A DNA stretch of 64,000 bases, from the NCBI GenBank assembly GCA_030652805.1, contig JAUSPT010000054.1, positions 39,209 to 103,208 on the forward strand, written 5' to 3'. The notes under the pieces were generated by a model. That model saw only the letters and a list, made by a program, of their open reading frames with translations. It was not told the DNA's origin and did not search any database. Of this stretch, positions 32,432 to 41,267 are shown in pieces. The DNA is from a bacterium. GTDB taxonomy: Bacteria; JAHJDO01. The stretch's first letter is position 1; each line of letters starts with the position of its first letter. Position numbers and translations under genes: made by a program.

Positions 32432-34568
32432 CAAAATCCTAATGTCAAAAGTAAACCCCTTGTTCAAAATAGGTATTATCTCTCCTGTATTGGTTCCAGA
32501 TGATGTAGGAATGGCTATCTCCAACTGGACCAAGTTTAAGTGGCTATTAGAGAAGGGCATTGATGTAAAGATGATTGGGTTCTCTCCGAAGATGTCAACA
32601 GAAGAAATACCTCAGATGTACAGGCATCCAAATATAAAGAGAATAACTCCTTTCTTTAGAAGAAACAAGTTAGGGTTTTTGTACAAAGTTTTGGATATTA
32701 TTGTGCTGTACAGGGAAATCTCAAAGTTTGTAAGAGACCGCGACATAATAGAGATACATGGTTGGAGCTTGTGGAATACAGCTTTGATACTTGCATGGCA
32801 TAGATTGAGAAAGAAAAAAGTAATACAGGTATTTGTAGGAAGAGATGGGTGGGATTATATTCCAGCAAAATTCCTTGACCTGCAAAGAATGATAAATAGA
32901 CGATACACCACAGTTGCTAACAGTTATTGTCTTAAAGAGGAATTAACTAGGAAAGGGCTTAGAATTGATGGCGTAATATGGACTGAGGTAGATAAGAATT
33001 CCTTTCTTTCAGAGGCATATTGTGGAAAAGAGAATTATACAATAACAGTAAAAGACCTGTATCCTATAGGTGGAGCAGATATTGTTTTGGAAGCAATCGG
33101 CATCCTAAAAAAGAAGGGAATTGTTGTAAAACATAAATTTCTTGGAGAAGGGCCTCTGCTTTATTCTCTAAAAAAACGCTGCAGGGAACTTGGAATTGAG
33201 AAGAATGTTGAATTTATGGGGCATGTGAAACACCATGAGGTTTCACAGTATCTTAAGGATGCTCAAATAAAAATATTAGGAAGCAGGCTTGAATCATGTC
33301 CTCATGTTGTTGGAGAAGCGATGATAATGGGCCCAGTAGTTGTTTCTACGCGCTGTAAGGGCGCTGAAGAACTTATTCAGAATGGCAAAACAGGAATCAT
33401 TGTAAAAGAAAATACTCCGGAAGCAATTGCCTCTGAGATAATGAAGCTTCTAGGGGACAAACATAGAATCGAGGCTATTAGGGAAAATGCAAGAAAATTT
33501 GTTAAAGGAAATTTGGTGGAAGAAGTGATCTTCGAAAAATTCGTTTTTGTATATAAGAAGCTTATGAAAGAAGGAGTGAGAAATGAGCTACAGCTTGATA
33601 ATTTTGTAATGCAGAAAATCATAGATAGCAGCTTTGAGAATAAAATTATAATACAGAGAAATATACTCATGGAAAATTCTAAACCCAATGACCCAAGTGT
33701 TTTTATTATAATTCTTAATCATAATGGCAGAGAAGATACTATTGAATGTCTTGAATCCATAAAAGCACAAACATACGATAATTATAAGGTCTGTATTGTT
33801 GATAATGCTTCTACAGATGGTTCTCAAGATTATTTTAAGAAACATTATCCACGGATAATGTTAATTGAAAATAAAGCTAACCTGGGATTTGCTGAGGCTA
33901 ACAATATAGCTATAAGGCATGCTATGAAGACGGGTTTTGATAGTGTTTTGCTCCTGAATAACGATACTAAAGTTGCGCTTGATATGTTAAGCGAGTTAAT
34001 AAAACCTATGAAAATAAATTTAACAATAGGCATTGCAGGTCCTAAGATGTATTATTATGATAAGAAAAACACATTGTGGTTTGCAAGAGGCAAGATGGAC
34101 TGGAAAACAGGAGTGACATCACATGTCGGAGGGATGAAGGAAGATACAGGACAATATGATAAAATCTGTGATTCCGACTTCATAAGTGGCTGCGCGTTAC
34201 TTATACATAGAAATGTTATTAGCAAGATTGGGTTAATGGATGAGCGTTATTTTTACTATCAGGAAGACATAGACTACTGTACAAAAGCGATAAAAGCAGG
34301 ATTTAAATGCATAGTTGCGCCAAGAGCAAAACTGTGGCATAAAGTCGCAAGAACAAGCGGTGGCTCTGAAAATCCATTTGGGGCGTTTCTTAAAACTAAA
34401 AATAGGATTATCTTTATGAAAAAAAATGCAACTATTCCACAGATAATCAGCTTCTCATGGTATTTTGGGATAGAGAATGCAATACATATATTGTCTGCAA
34501 TAAAAAGAAAAAATTTTAAGATAATTATGCCTAGAATAAAGGGGGTTGCGGCAGGAATATTGGCTTGA
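32421..34568 (+). CDS. GT4-GT2 fusion glycosyltransferase
   Basis: 715 aa with two enzymes in one chain. Residues ~15-390 are a GT4 domain (FVGRDGWDYIP, HKFLGEGPLLYSL, VEFMGHVKHHEVSQYLKDAQIKI, SRLESCPHVVGEAMIMGPVVVST). Residues ~425-690 are a GT2 rhamnosyltransferase-like domain (VFIIILNHNGREDTIECLES, VDNASTDGSQDYF, LLLNNDTKV, YYQEDIDYCTKAIKAGF). The linker around 390-425 is charged and helical. It probably adds two successive sugars. The start overlaps the GT4 gene upstream by 11 bases. It ends the rhamnose operon; a promoter begins at its stop codon. Confidence 0.9.
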   Translation: MPNNKILMSKVNPLFKIGIISPVLVPDDVGMAISNWTKFKWLLEKGIDVKMIGFSPKMSTEEIPQMYRHPNIKRITPFFRRNKLGFLYKVLDIIVLYREISKFVRDRDIIEIHGWSLWNTALILAWHRLRKKKVIQVFVGRDGWDYIPAKFLDLQRMINRRYTTVANSYCLKEELTRKGLRIDGVIWTEVDKNSFLSEAYCGKENYTITVKDLYPIGGADIVLEAIGILKKKGIVVKHKFLGEGPLLYSLKKRCRELGIEKNVEFMGHVKHHEVSQYLKDAQIKILGSRLESCPHVVGEAMIMGPVVVSTRCKGAEELIQNGKTGIIVKENTPEAIASEIMKLLGDKHRIEAIRENARKFVKGNLVEEVIFEKFVFVYKKLMKEGVRNELQLDNFVMQKIIDSSFENKIIIQRNILMENSKPNDPSVFIIILNHNGREDTIECLESIKAQTYDNYKVCIVDNASTDGSQDYFKKHYPRIMLIENKANLGFAEANNIAIRHAMKTGFDSVLLLNNDTKVALDMLSELIKPMKINLTIGIAGPKMYYYDKKNTLWFARGKMDWKTGVTSHVGGMKEDTGQYDKICDSDFISGCALLIHRNVISKIGLMDERYFYYQEDIDYCTKAIKAGFKCIVAPRAKLWHKVARTSGGSENPFGAFLKTKNRIIFMKKNATIPQIISFSWYFGIENAIHILSAIKRKNFKIIMPRIKGVAAGILA

Positions 34569-34593
34569 TTTTTATTAAGGCTTGTTTTATAAT
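34565..34593 (+). promoter_or_regulatory. Promoter TTGATT-N17-TATAAT before the DUF4956 operon
   Basis: The -35 (34565-34570) overlaps the stop codon of the GT fusion gene, and the -10 TATAAT (34588-34593) is consensus at 17 bases. Start near 34600 gives a leader of about 70 bases with no obvious riboswitch fold. GAGAGG precedes the ATG. Confidence 0.65.
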
Positions 34594-34669
34594 CCTGCGT
34601 GGGTATTAATGAACCAAATTTGCCCAATTTTTTTGTATAAATGGACTTTTAAAAGAAAGAGAGGTTAAC

Positions 34670-35359
34670 ATGAATAAGTTTCAGACATTTCAGGAGTTTT
34701 TAGCAACCAAAAGCGTGCAAATACCAATAACGTCTTTTGTAATTAATCTGTTGCTGGCAGCATTGCTGTCAATTATTTTGAGCAGGATATATGTGAGGTT
34801 TGGGCATGCTCTTTCAAACAGGAAGCTGTTTAGCAGAAATTTTCTGTTGTTAACAATGACAACTATGCTGATTATTTCTATCGTAAAATCATCACTGGCT
34901 TTATCTCTCGGTCTGGTGGGAGCGCTTTCTATTGTTAGATTTCGCGCTGCAATAAAAGAACCGGAAGAGCTGGCATATTTATTTCTTGCTATTGCAATAG
35001 GATTAGGATTAGGCGCAGATCAAAGAACAATTACGATAGTAGCGTTTATTTTAATGATAACAATTCTCATTATAAGTAAAAAATGTTCCCGTCAGTTTGA
35101 AGATAATCAAAACTTGTTCCTAACTATCTCAAGCTCAAATCTGCCAAAGATTAAATTAGAAGACATCCTTGAAACACTCAAGAAACATTGTCAGGCAGTT
35201 GATTTAAAACGATTTGATGAGACTAAAGAAGTGCTTGAAGCATGCTTTTTGATCGAATTTCACAATATTAAGGATTTAAATAAAGCTAAATCTGATCTAC
35301 AACAATTAAATGACTCAATAAAAATCAGTTTTTTAGATAATAAAGGCATTATTCAATAA
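34670..35359 (+). CDS. DUF4956 membrane protein
   Basis: 229 aa. Four membrane segments at about residues 22-42, 60-78, 85-100 and 105-145 surround the strongly conserved-looking SLALSLGLVGALSIVRFRAAIKEPEELAYLF loop, then a cytoplasmic ferredoxin-like tail. This is the DUF4956 family, which is regularly coded with CotH and VTC proteins, as here. The FRAAIKEPEEL segment is the family hallmark. Molecular function is not known. The next gene's ATG overlaps the TAA by one base. Confidence 0.9.
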   Translation: MNKFQTFQEFLATKSVQIPITSFVINLLLAALLSIILSRIYVRFGHALSNRKLFSRNFLLLTMTTMLIISIVKSSLALSLGLVGALSIVRFRAAIKEPEELAYLFLAIAIGLGLGADQRTITIVAFILMITILIISKKCSRQFEDNQNLFLTISSSNLPKIKLEDILETLKKHCQAVDLKRFDETKEVLEACFLIEFHNIKDLNKAKSDLQQLNDSIKISFLDNKGIIQ

Positions 35360-37998
35360 TGATAATAAAAGAATCAAGTGCCCATAATAGATTCTTAAGT
35401 AATCTTGGAAAGATTCTCAAAAACAATAGAATTATTATTGCTGTCTTAGTGCTGGGATTGTATTCATGGCTGCTGTTTAATGTTGGCGTTCTTGCGCATA
35501 AAAAAGGACTTACTGGCAAAATAAAAAAGGCAATATCATACGGCTGTAATGTGCCGTATAAATATATAAAAGGGTTAACCAGCAATCCGAAACAAATTAC
35601 AATTGATATTAAACATAAAAATTTTCAAAAACTTGAGTATAAAAGACAAATTGCGCTTGCAATGAATAACTTGTTTGTGACGGAAGACGACTATGTCCCT
35701 GCTGACATCCGCTATAAAGATAAAATACTTAAAGCAAGAATACGACTAAAGGGTGATAATACTGACCACCTGCAGGGTCAGAAATGGTCATTTAGAATAA
35801 AGATAAGTGGAGGGAAAACGCTCTGGGGGATGAAACAATTTTCTATTCATCATCCTAAAACAAGAAACTACATATCCGAGTGGATATTTCATCAAGCGCT
35901 TAAGAGAGAAGATGTTATATCATTACGATATGAGTTTGTTGATGTCATACTTAATGGCAAACATCTTGGTATCTATGCCATGGAGGAACACTTTGAAAAA
36001 AGACTTGTTGAGCATAATCAGCGAAGAGAAGGACCTATTGTGCGGTTTAATGAGAATTTACTCTGGAATGAAGTTGTGCAAATTGACGAGAGATTTCCCG
36101 GCGCAGAAAGAAATGGCTATGGAGATTATTTAGCAAGTGATATTGATGCATTTCAGACTGGGAAAATTCTTTCTGATCCGGCAGGTTATCTCCAATTCAT
36201 AAAAGCAAGCAGTCTGCTTGAATCATTCAGAAAAGGTAAGTTAAAAACAAGTGAGGTTTTTGACGTTCATAAAATGGCGGCTTTTTTTGCAATAACAGAT
36301 ATGATGTGCGCTTTTCATGGAGCAAGGTGGCACAACACAAGATTTTATTATAATCCAGTAACCTCTTTGTTAGAACCAATTGGTTTTGATGCAGACAGCG
36401 GAGGGGAAATTGATTCATTGTGTTCAACTAAAGCCGGAATTTATATAAATAACGATTCAGGGTCAATGCTACATAGTTGCCGTCCATATTATGCAACACT
36501 TTTTAATGATGAATCGTTCTTCAGGGAATATATAGCCGCTCTGGAACGAGTTTCTAACCCTGCATATCTGGATTCGTTTTTCTCAGCAGTAAAAGAGGAA
36601 TTAGAAAACAATTTAAATATTCTTTATAAAGAATTCCCTTATTACAGCCTTAAGAGGCATGTTCTATATCAGAACCAGAAATACATTAGGGCAATGTTAA
36701 ATCCTTTTAAAGGGTTGCATGCATATTTCCGTGCATCAGGGGAAAATAGAATTCAGCTTGATCTTGGAAGCATTCAGTCATTCCCAATTGAAGTGATAAA
36801 TGTTTTCTATAAGGATTCAATCATCTTTAATCCTGAAACTAAAGCGTTATTACATGCAAGACTTCGTCCGGAACTGGTTGATTATCAAACCGTCAGCTTC
36901 ATCCTTCCTGAGGGCTTTGTCTGGGCAAAGACAATGGTTTCGGATTTAAAGGTTCATTACAGGCTTTTAGGAACAAGCCGCTTACGGTATGAAACTGTTT
37001 TCTTATGGCCTTATTTGGACTACAGTTCTATTTCAAAGGATTTGATCAGACAGTCGACTGAGTTAAATAATTTAGATTTTTTGACAGTAGATGAAAAGAG
37101 CAAAAAGATTCTTTTCAAATCCGGCAAATGGAATTTGACGGATAATTTAATTATCCCTGAAGGTTATACAGTAACTGCTGGTGAAGGATTAAAACTTAAT
37201 TTATGCAATTCCGCTAAAATTCTAAGCTATTCACCGATTACATTTATCGGCTCGAAAGAGAATCCAATTCTCATTTATTCTTCTGATTCTACCGGGCAGG
37301 GAATTATTGTCATGAATGCGCATAAAGAGTCATTGATAAAACATGTTAATTTTAACAACTTAGCCAATCCATCACATAGTGGATGGGAATTGACAGGAGC
37401 TGTGACCTTCCATGAATCTCCTGTAGAAATTTCATATTGCCAATTTACGCGAAATAGATCAGAGGATGCTCTTAATATAATCAGAACCGAGTTTAAAATT
37501 GATAACACGCTTTTTAGCAAAACCGCCTCAGACGCTTTTGATAGTGATTTCAGCAAAGGGGATATTGTCGATTCTTCCTTTGTTAACTGTGGAAATGATG
37601 CCATTGATATTTCAGGAACTGTTATTAATTTGAAAAATATTTTCATAGATGGAGCCGGAGATAAAGGGCTAAGCGTTGGTGAGAATAGCGAAATGAATAT
37701 TGATCAAGTAAAAATAGTAAATTCAGAAATTGCAGTTTGCAGTAAAGATATGTCAGAGATAACAGGTTCCGATGTTAGTCTTCAAAATAATAAGATTGGT
37801 TTTACTGTATTTCAAAAAAAATCTGAATTTGGTGCAAGTAGCATTGTGGTTTCAAAAGTAGAAATGGAAAATATCTCAGTTCCGTATCTGGTTGAAACTA
37901 ACTCTAATTTAATTATTGATGGAGAAATAAAAACTTCTAATAACGAGAGCGTTAAAGATATTTTGTATGGAGTGAAGTATGGCAAAAGCAGTAGATAA
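35359..37998 (+). CDS. CotH-kinase-family protein with C-terminal right-handed beta-helix
   Basis: 879 aa. An N-terminal membrane anchor (RIIIAVLVLGLYSWLLFNVGVLA) puts the rest outside. The CotH domain spans about 70-430: ARIRLKGDNTDHL, FSIHHPKTRNYISEWIFHQ, YEFVDVILNGKHLGIYAMEEHFEKRL, and GFDADSGGE, the metal-binding loop like the DFG of kinases. CotH proteins of spores phosphorylate other proteins. From about 600 on come beta-helix repeats (ENPILIYSSDS, SHSGWELTGAVTFHESP, NDAIDISGTVINLKNIFID), a fold for carbohydrate binding. It overlaps the VTC gene by 20 bases. Confidence 0.9.
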   Translation: MIIKESSAHNRFLSNLGKILKNNRIIIAVLVLGLYSWLLFNVGVLAHKKGLTGKIKKAISYGCNVPYKYIKGLTSNPKQITIDIKHKNFQKLEYKRQIALAMNNLFVTEDDYVPADIRYKDKILKARIRLKGDNTDHLQGQKWSFRIKISGGKTLWGMKQFSIHHPKTRNYISEWIFHQALKREDVISLRYEFVDVILNGKHLGIYAMEEHFEKRLVEHNQRREGPIVRFNENLLWNEVVQIDERFPGAERNGYGDYLASDIDAFQTGKILSDPAGYLQFIKASSLLESFRKGKLKTSEVFDVHKMAAFFAITDMMCAFHGARWHNTRFYYNPVTSLLEPIGFDADSGGEIDSLCSTKAGIYINNDSGSMLHSCRPYYATLFNDESFFREYIAALERVSNPAYLDSFFSAVKEELENNLNILYKEFPYYSLKRHVLYQNQKYIRAMLNPFKGLHAYFRASGENRIQLDLGSIQSFPIEVINVFYKDSIIFNPETKALLHARLRPELVDYQTVSFILPEGFVWAKTMVSDLKVHYRLLGTSRLRYETVFLWPYLDYSSISKDLIRQSTELNNLDFLTVDEKSKKILFKSGKWNLTDNLIIPEGYTVTAGEGLKLNLCNSAKILSYSPITFIGSKENPILIYSSDSTGQGIIVMNAHKESLIKHVNFNNLANPSHSGWELTGAVTFHESPVEISYCQFTRNRSEDALNIIRTEFKIDNTLFSKTASDAFDSDFSKGDIVDSSFVNCGNDAIDISGTVINLKNIFIDGAGDKGLSVGENSEMNIDQVKIVNSEIAVCSKDMSEITGSDVSLQNNKIGFTVFQKKSEFGASSIVVSKVEMENISVPYLVETNSNLIIDGEIKTSNNESVKDILYGVKYGKSSR

Positions 37999-38662
37999 TT
38001 ACCGTTATGAACGGAAATTTTTTATTTCAGATATAACAAGACACGACGTGGAATCTATTGTTAAACTGCATCCTGCTATGTTTTCTGCAATATTTCATCA
38101 GCGTTTTGTAAACAGTATATACTTTGATGCCATTGATTTTAGGAATTATTTTGATAATGTTAATGGTTCATCTCATAGAATAAAAATTCGCATTCGCTGG
38201 TATGGAGAATTGTTTGGACATATAAACAAACCTGTTTTGGAATTAAAGATCAAGAATGAATCGTTAAATAGGAAACAGGCATATCCCCTACATCCATTTG
38301 ATTTTAACAATGGTTTTGCTGCTGAAGAAATATTGGATATCATTAACAAATCGGATGTTCCCGAAATAATAAAAATAAACTCTTTAAAACCAATGCTTCT
38401 TACCCATTACCGTAGAAAATATTTCAGATCTGCAGACGGAAATTATCGTATTACAATTGATACTGATTTAGTTTTCTATCATATTTACTTCCAAAAGAAT
38501 CTATTCATTAACAAATTAACTGATGACATCAATGTAATTCTGGAATTAAAGTACAATCAAGATATGGACAATAATGCAAATCGCATAACTAATTTTTTCC
38601 CTTTTCGTTTGTCTAAAAGTTCAAAGTATGTGACAGGTATTGATAAATTGTATATTTGCTGA
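37979..38662 (+). CDS. VTC-domain protein (polyphosphate-polymerase-like)
   Basis: 227 aa. RYERKFFI, the N-terminal basic strand, SIYFDAIDFRNYFDNVNG, HRIKIRIRWYG, KPVLELKIKNESL, RRKYFRSADGNYRITIDTDL and VILELKYNQ are the strands of the VTC triphosphate-tunnel fold with its alternating Arg/Lys and Glu. In eukaryotes VTC4 makes polyphosphate; bacterial members next to CotH and DUF4956 have no proven role. The gene overlap with CotH implies coupled synthesis. A plausible idea is phosphate supply for, or modification by, the CotH partner. Confidence 0.9.
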   Translation: MAKAVDNYRYERKFFISDITRHDVESIVKLHPAMFSAIFHQRFVNSIYFDAIDFRNYFDNVNGSSHRIKIRIRWYGELFGHINKPVLELKIKNESLNRKQAYPLHPFDFNNGFAAEEILDIINKSDVPEIIKINSLKPMLLTHYRRKYFRSADGNYRITIDTDLVFYHIYFQKNLFINKLTDDINVILELKYNQDMDNNANRITNFFPFRLSKSSKYVTGIDKLYIC

Positions 38663-38682
38663 TATCTTTGAAAAAATTGCAA

Positions 38683-38698
38683 CTAAACTATTACAAAA
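38683..38698 (+). promoter_or_regulatory. Shared upstream motif CTAAACTATTACAAAA (copy 1)
   Basis: This 16-base string precedes the FAD oxidoreductase gene by 15 bases and is repeated exactly at 42672-42687, before a methyltransferase gene. Role unknown; a binding site or part of a promoter is possible. Confidence 0.45.
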
Positions 38699-38713
38699 AT
38701 ATGAGAAACTATT

Positions 38714-40090
38714 ATGCCAAAACATGTCATTGTTTTAGGGGCAGGAATTTCAGGTCTGAGTGCAGCTTGGCGTCTTAGCGATAACGGCATTAAAGTAGAT
38801 GTCTTAGAAGCCGAGCCGTTTGCAGGCGGTTTAGCTGGCACTGTTCGCGACGGCAACTATTCATTAGATTTTGGACCGCACTCTTTTTTCTCTGAGGACC
38901 AGGGGATTGTTGATGCTGTTCTGAGACTATTCGACAATAAATTACAGCCCAAGTCAAGAGATGTCAAATTTTATTATAGAGGTAAATATATCGATTATCC
39001 CTTAACGGCAAAAAGTGTTCTTTTCGATATGGGTTTTTGTTCCGGTATACAGGCGTCATGGAGTTTTTTAAAAAGTAGACTTTTCCCTTGTAAGCGGGTT
39101 GCACTAGAGGGTGAGGATGAAACTGTAGAAGAGTGGGCAATTGCAAGTTTTGGAGAATATCTCTACCGAATATTTTTTAAACCATATTCCGAGCAATTTT
39201 GGAAAACACCTTGTTCTGAACTATCCTCAAGATGTATTCCAACACATACGCGGATGAGCTTTATAAATACATTGAAACTCCTGCTCCATAAGAAGGTTAG
39301 CAAAAACAAAGATTCCCTTATTGAACGCGAAATATTGCCTACCTACTATCCCGATACAGGTTTCGGTGAAATTGCTGAACGAATTGTAAAAAAAATAGAA
39401 AAAAATCAGGGTCGTGTGCACCTTGCCTGTGAGGTTGTGGGCATTACTGAGCTTCCTAATAAAAAGATACTCATTTCTTACAAGCATAACGGTCAATATA
39501 AAAAAATGGAAGGTGATTATATTATCTCAACTTTACCACTTCCTCCGCTAATCAAGATGCTCAAAGCATCTGTTCCACAGGAAGTGCTAGCTTCAGCTGA
39601 CAAATTAGATTATCAATCGTTGGTGTTGCTTGGTATAGTCACACATAAAAAGGATATCCTAAATTCCGGATATGTATATCAGCTAAATAAACCATATAAT
39701 CGCATATCGGAGATGAATAATTTTAGCCCCAATACTAGTCCGGCTGAAGAGAATATTATTACGGTCGAAATTACATGTTCAAAAGATAGTACTGCATGGG
39801 CAGCAACTAAAGAAGAGTTGTTTGATATATGTATTGGCGGTCTGGCTGAAGATGGTTTTCTAGGACTAGGTGATGTAAAACGGTTATTTCTGATTAAGGC
39901 TCAATATGCATATCCTATTTATCGCAAAGACTATGCAGCTCACCTGAGGAAAACTATGGATTATTTAAAAACATGCAGATCGCTTACTACCCTTGGACGA
40001 TGTGGCGAGTTTATGTATATGGATATAGATAAATGCATGAGAAGAGCCTTTGACTTTGTAGATGATAATATAAAAGAGTTTAGAGATTAA
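38714..40090 (+). CDS. FAD-dependent amine-oxidase-like oxidoreductase
   Basis: 458 aa. The N-terminal HVIVLGAGISGLSAAWRLSDNG is a dinucleotide-binding GxGxxG with LEAEPFAGGLAGTV next, then DFGPHSFF. The C-terminal TLGRCGEFMYMDIDKCMRRAFD is the FAD-closing segment. It resembles protoporphyrinogen-oxidase/UDP-galactopyranose-mutase-like proteins of glycan clusters. FW-type segments (YRIFFKPYSEQFWKTPCSEL) match the branch often found beside aminotransferases and glycosyltransferases. The substrate is probably a nucleotide sugar or lipid-linked sugar; I cannot name it. Confidence 0.85.
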   Translation: MPKHVIVLGAGISGLSAAWRLSDNGIKVDVLEAEPFAGGLAGTVRDGNYSLDFGPHSFFSEDQGIVDAVLRLFDNKLQPKSRDVKFYYRGKYIDYPLTAKSVLFDMGFCSGIQASWSFLKSRLFPCKRVALEGEDETVEEWAIASFGEYLYRIFFKPYSEQFWKTPCSELSSRCIPTHTRMSFINTLKLLLHKKVSKNKDSLIEREILPTYYPDTGFGEIAERIVKKIEKNQGRVHLACEVVGITELPNKKILISYKHNGQYKKMEGDYIISTLPLPPLIKMLKASVPQEVLASADKLDYQSLVLLGIVTHKKDILNSGYVYQLNKPYNRISEMNNFSPNTSPAEENIITVEITCSKDSTAWAATKEELFDICIGGLAEDGFLGLGDVKRLFLIKAQYAYPIYRKDYAAHLRKTMDYLKTCRSLTTLGRCGEFMYMDIDKCMRRAFDFVDDNIKEFRD

Positions 40091-40103
40091 AAGGGGAAAG
40101 AGT

Positions 40104-41267
40104 ATGCAGAGTGTTGATGAATCAGTAAAAGATTTATTATCCGGTGAAGGCAGAGATATTCCTCTGTTTAAGGTTTTTATGCCTGAAAGCGTTATGGAGC
40201 CTTTACGTAAGGTCTTATTCAGCGGTTACATAGGCGAGGGGCCAATAGTGGAGGAATTTGAACACAAGCTTGCACCGTACTTTGATAATAATAATGTGTT
40301 AACATTGAATAACGGAACAGCAGCCTTGCAGTTGGCGCTCAGGCTGGCAAATGTAGGTTGCGGCGACGAAGTTATCTCAACCGCTATGACTTGTTCGGCA
40401 ACAAATGAACCAATAATGGCAATGGGGGCAAAAATTGTCTGGGCGGATATCAATCCATGGACTGGCGACATTGATCCTGAAGATGTTGCCAAAAAAATAA
40501 CTTCAAAAACAAAGGCCATTATGTGTGTTCATTGGGGCGGATATCCTTGTGATCTGGACGAATTAAACGCCATTGCTGCTGAACACGAAATAAAATTAAT
40601 TGAAGACGCCGCTCATGCTTTTGGTTCGACTTATCATGGAAAATTAATTGGCTCACAGTCTGATTTTGCGTGTTTTTCCTTCCAGGCAATTAAAGAGATG
40701 ACAACTATAGATGGAGGCGCATTGGTTTGCAAATCCAATGCTGATTGTCAACGAGGCAGATTGCTTAGGTGGTACGGCATTGACCGTAAAGCTAAACGCA
40801 ATGACCTTCGCTGTGAAGCGGATATTGTTGAATACGGATATAAATTCCATATGAATGATGTAACTGCAGTAATAGGTCTTGAGCAGCTCAAGTATGTGGA
40901 CAAAACTATAAAAAAACATCGCTCTAATGCCGCTCAATATGATAAAGCATTTAAAGACCTCAAGACCGTGCGATCTTTAAGATACAAGAACGACCGCTCT
41001 AGTGTTTTCTGGCTTTATACTATAAGGGTTAAAAATCTCCTAAGATTTATGGAACATATGAAAAAAGCGCGTATTACTGTTTCGCAGGTTCATGCGAGGA
41101 ATGATACTCACACTATGTTTAAAAATTTTAGAAGCAATTTGCCCGGAGTAGATGAATTTGTCTCTGAACAGGTTTCAATACCTGTGGGATGGTGGTTAAC
41201 AGACAAAGATTTGCAGTACATTATTAGTGCAGTCACAGAATACGATATAATTGCGAAAACAGAATGA
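40104..41267 (+). CDS. DegT/DnrJ/EryC1/StrS-family sugar aminotransferase
   Basis: 387 aa, PLP fold type I. LTLNNGTAALQLALRLANVG, the phosphate-binding region, CGDEVISTAMTCSATNEPI, LIEDAAHAFGSTYHGKLIGSQSDFACFSFQAIKEMTTIDGGAL with the PLP lysine at K197, and GYKFHMNDVTAVIGLEQL are clear family marks. Such enzymes transfer an amino group to a keto-sugar nucleotide to give an amino-deoxy sugar. With the FAD enzyme before it, this suggests an oxidation and transamination pair on one sugar. AAAGGGGAAAGAG is its ribosome site. Confidence 0.92.
   Translation: MQSVDESVKDLLSGEGRDIPLFKVFMPESVMEPLRKVLFSGYIGEGPIVEEFEHKLAPYFDNNNVLTLNNGTAALQLALRLANVGCGDEVISTAMTCSATNEPIMAMGAKIVWADINPWTGDIDPEDVAKKITSKTKAIMCVHWGGYPCDLDELNAIAAEHEIKLIEDAAHAFGSTYHGKLIGSQSDFACFSFQAIKEMTTIDGGALVCKSNADCQRGRLLRWYGIDRKAKRNDLRCEADIVEYGYKFHMNDVTAVIGLEQLKYVDKTIKKHRSNAAQYDKAFKDLKTVRSLRYKNDRSSVFWLYTIRVKNLLRFMEHMKKARITVSQVHARNDTHTMFKNFRSNLPGVDEFVSEQVSIPVGWWLTDKDLQYIISAVTEYDIIAKTE

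Noticed and set aside
34588-34660. Riboswitch or terminator in the leader of the DUF4956 operon
   Set aside because: I could find no stable paired elements or conserved core; the T-run near 34629 has no stem before it.
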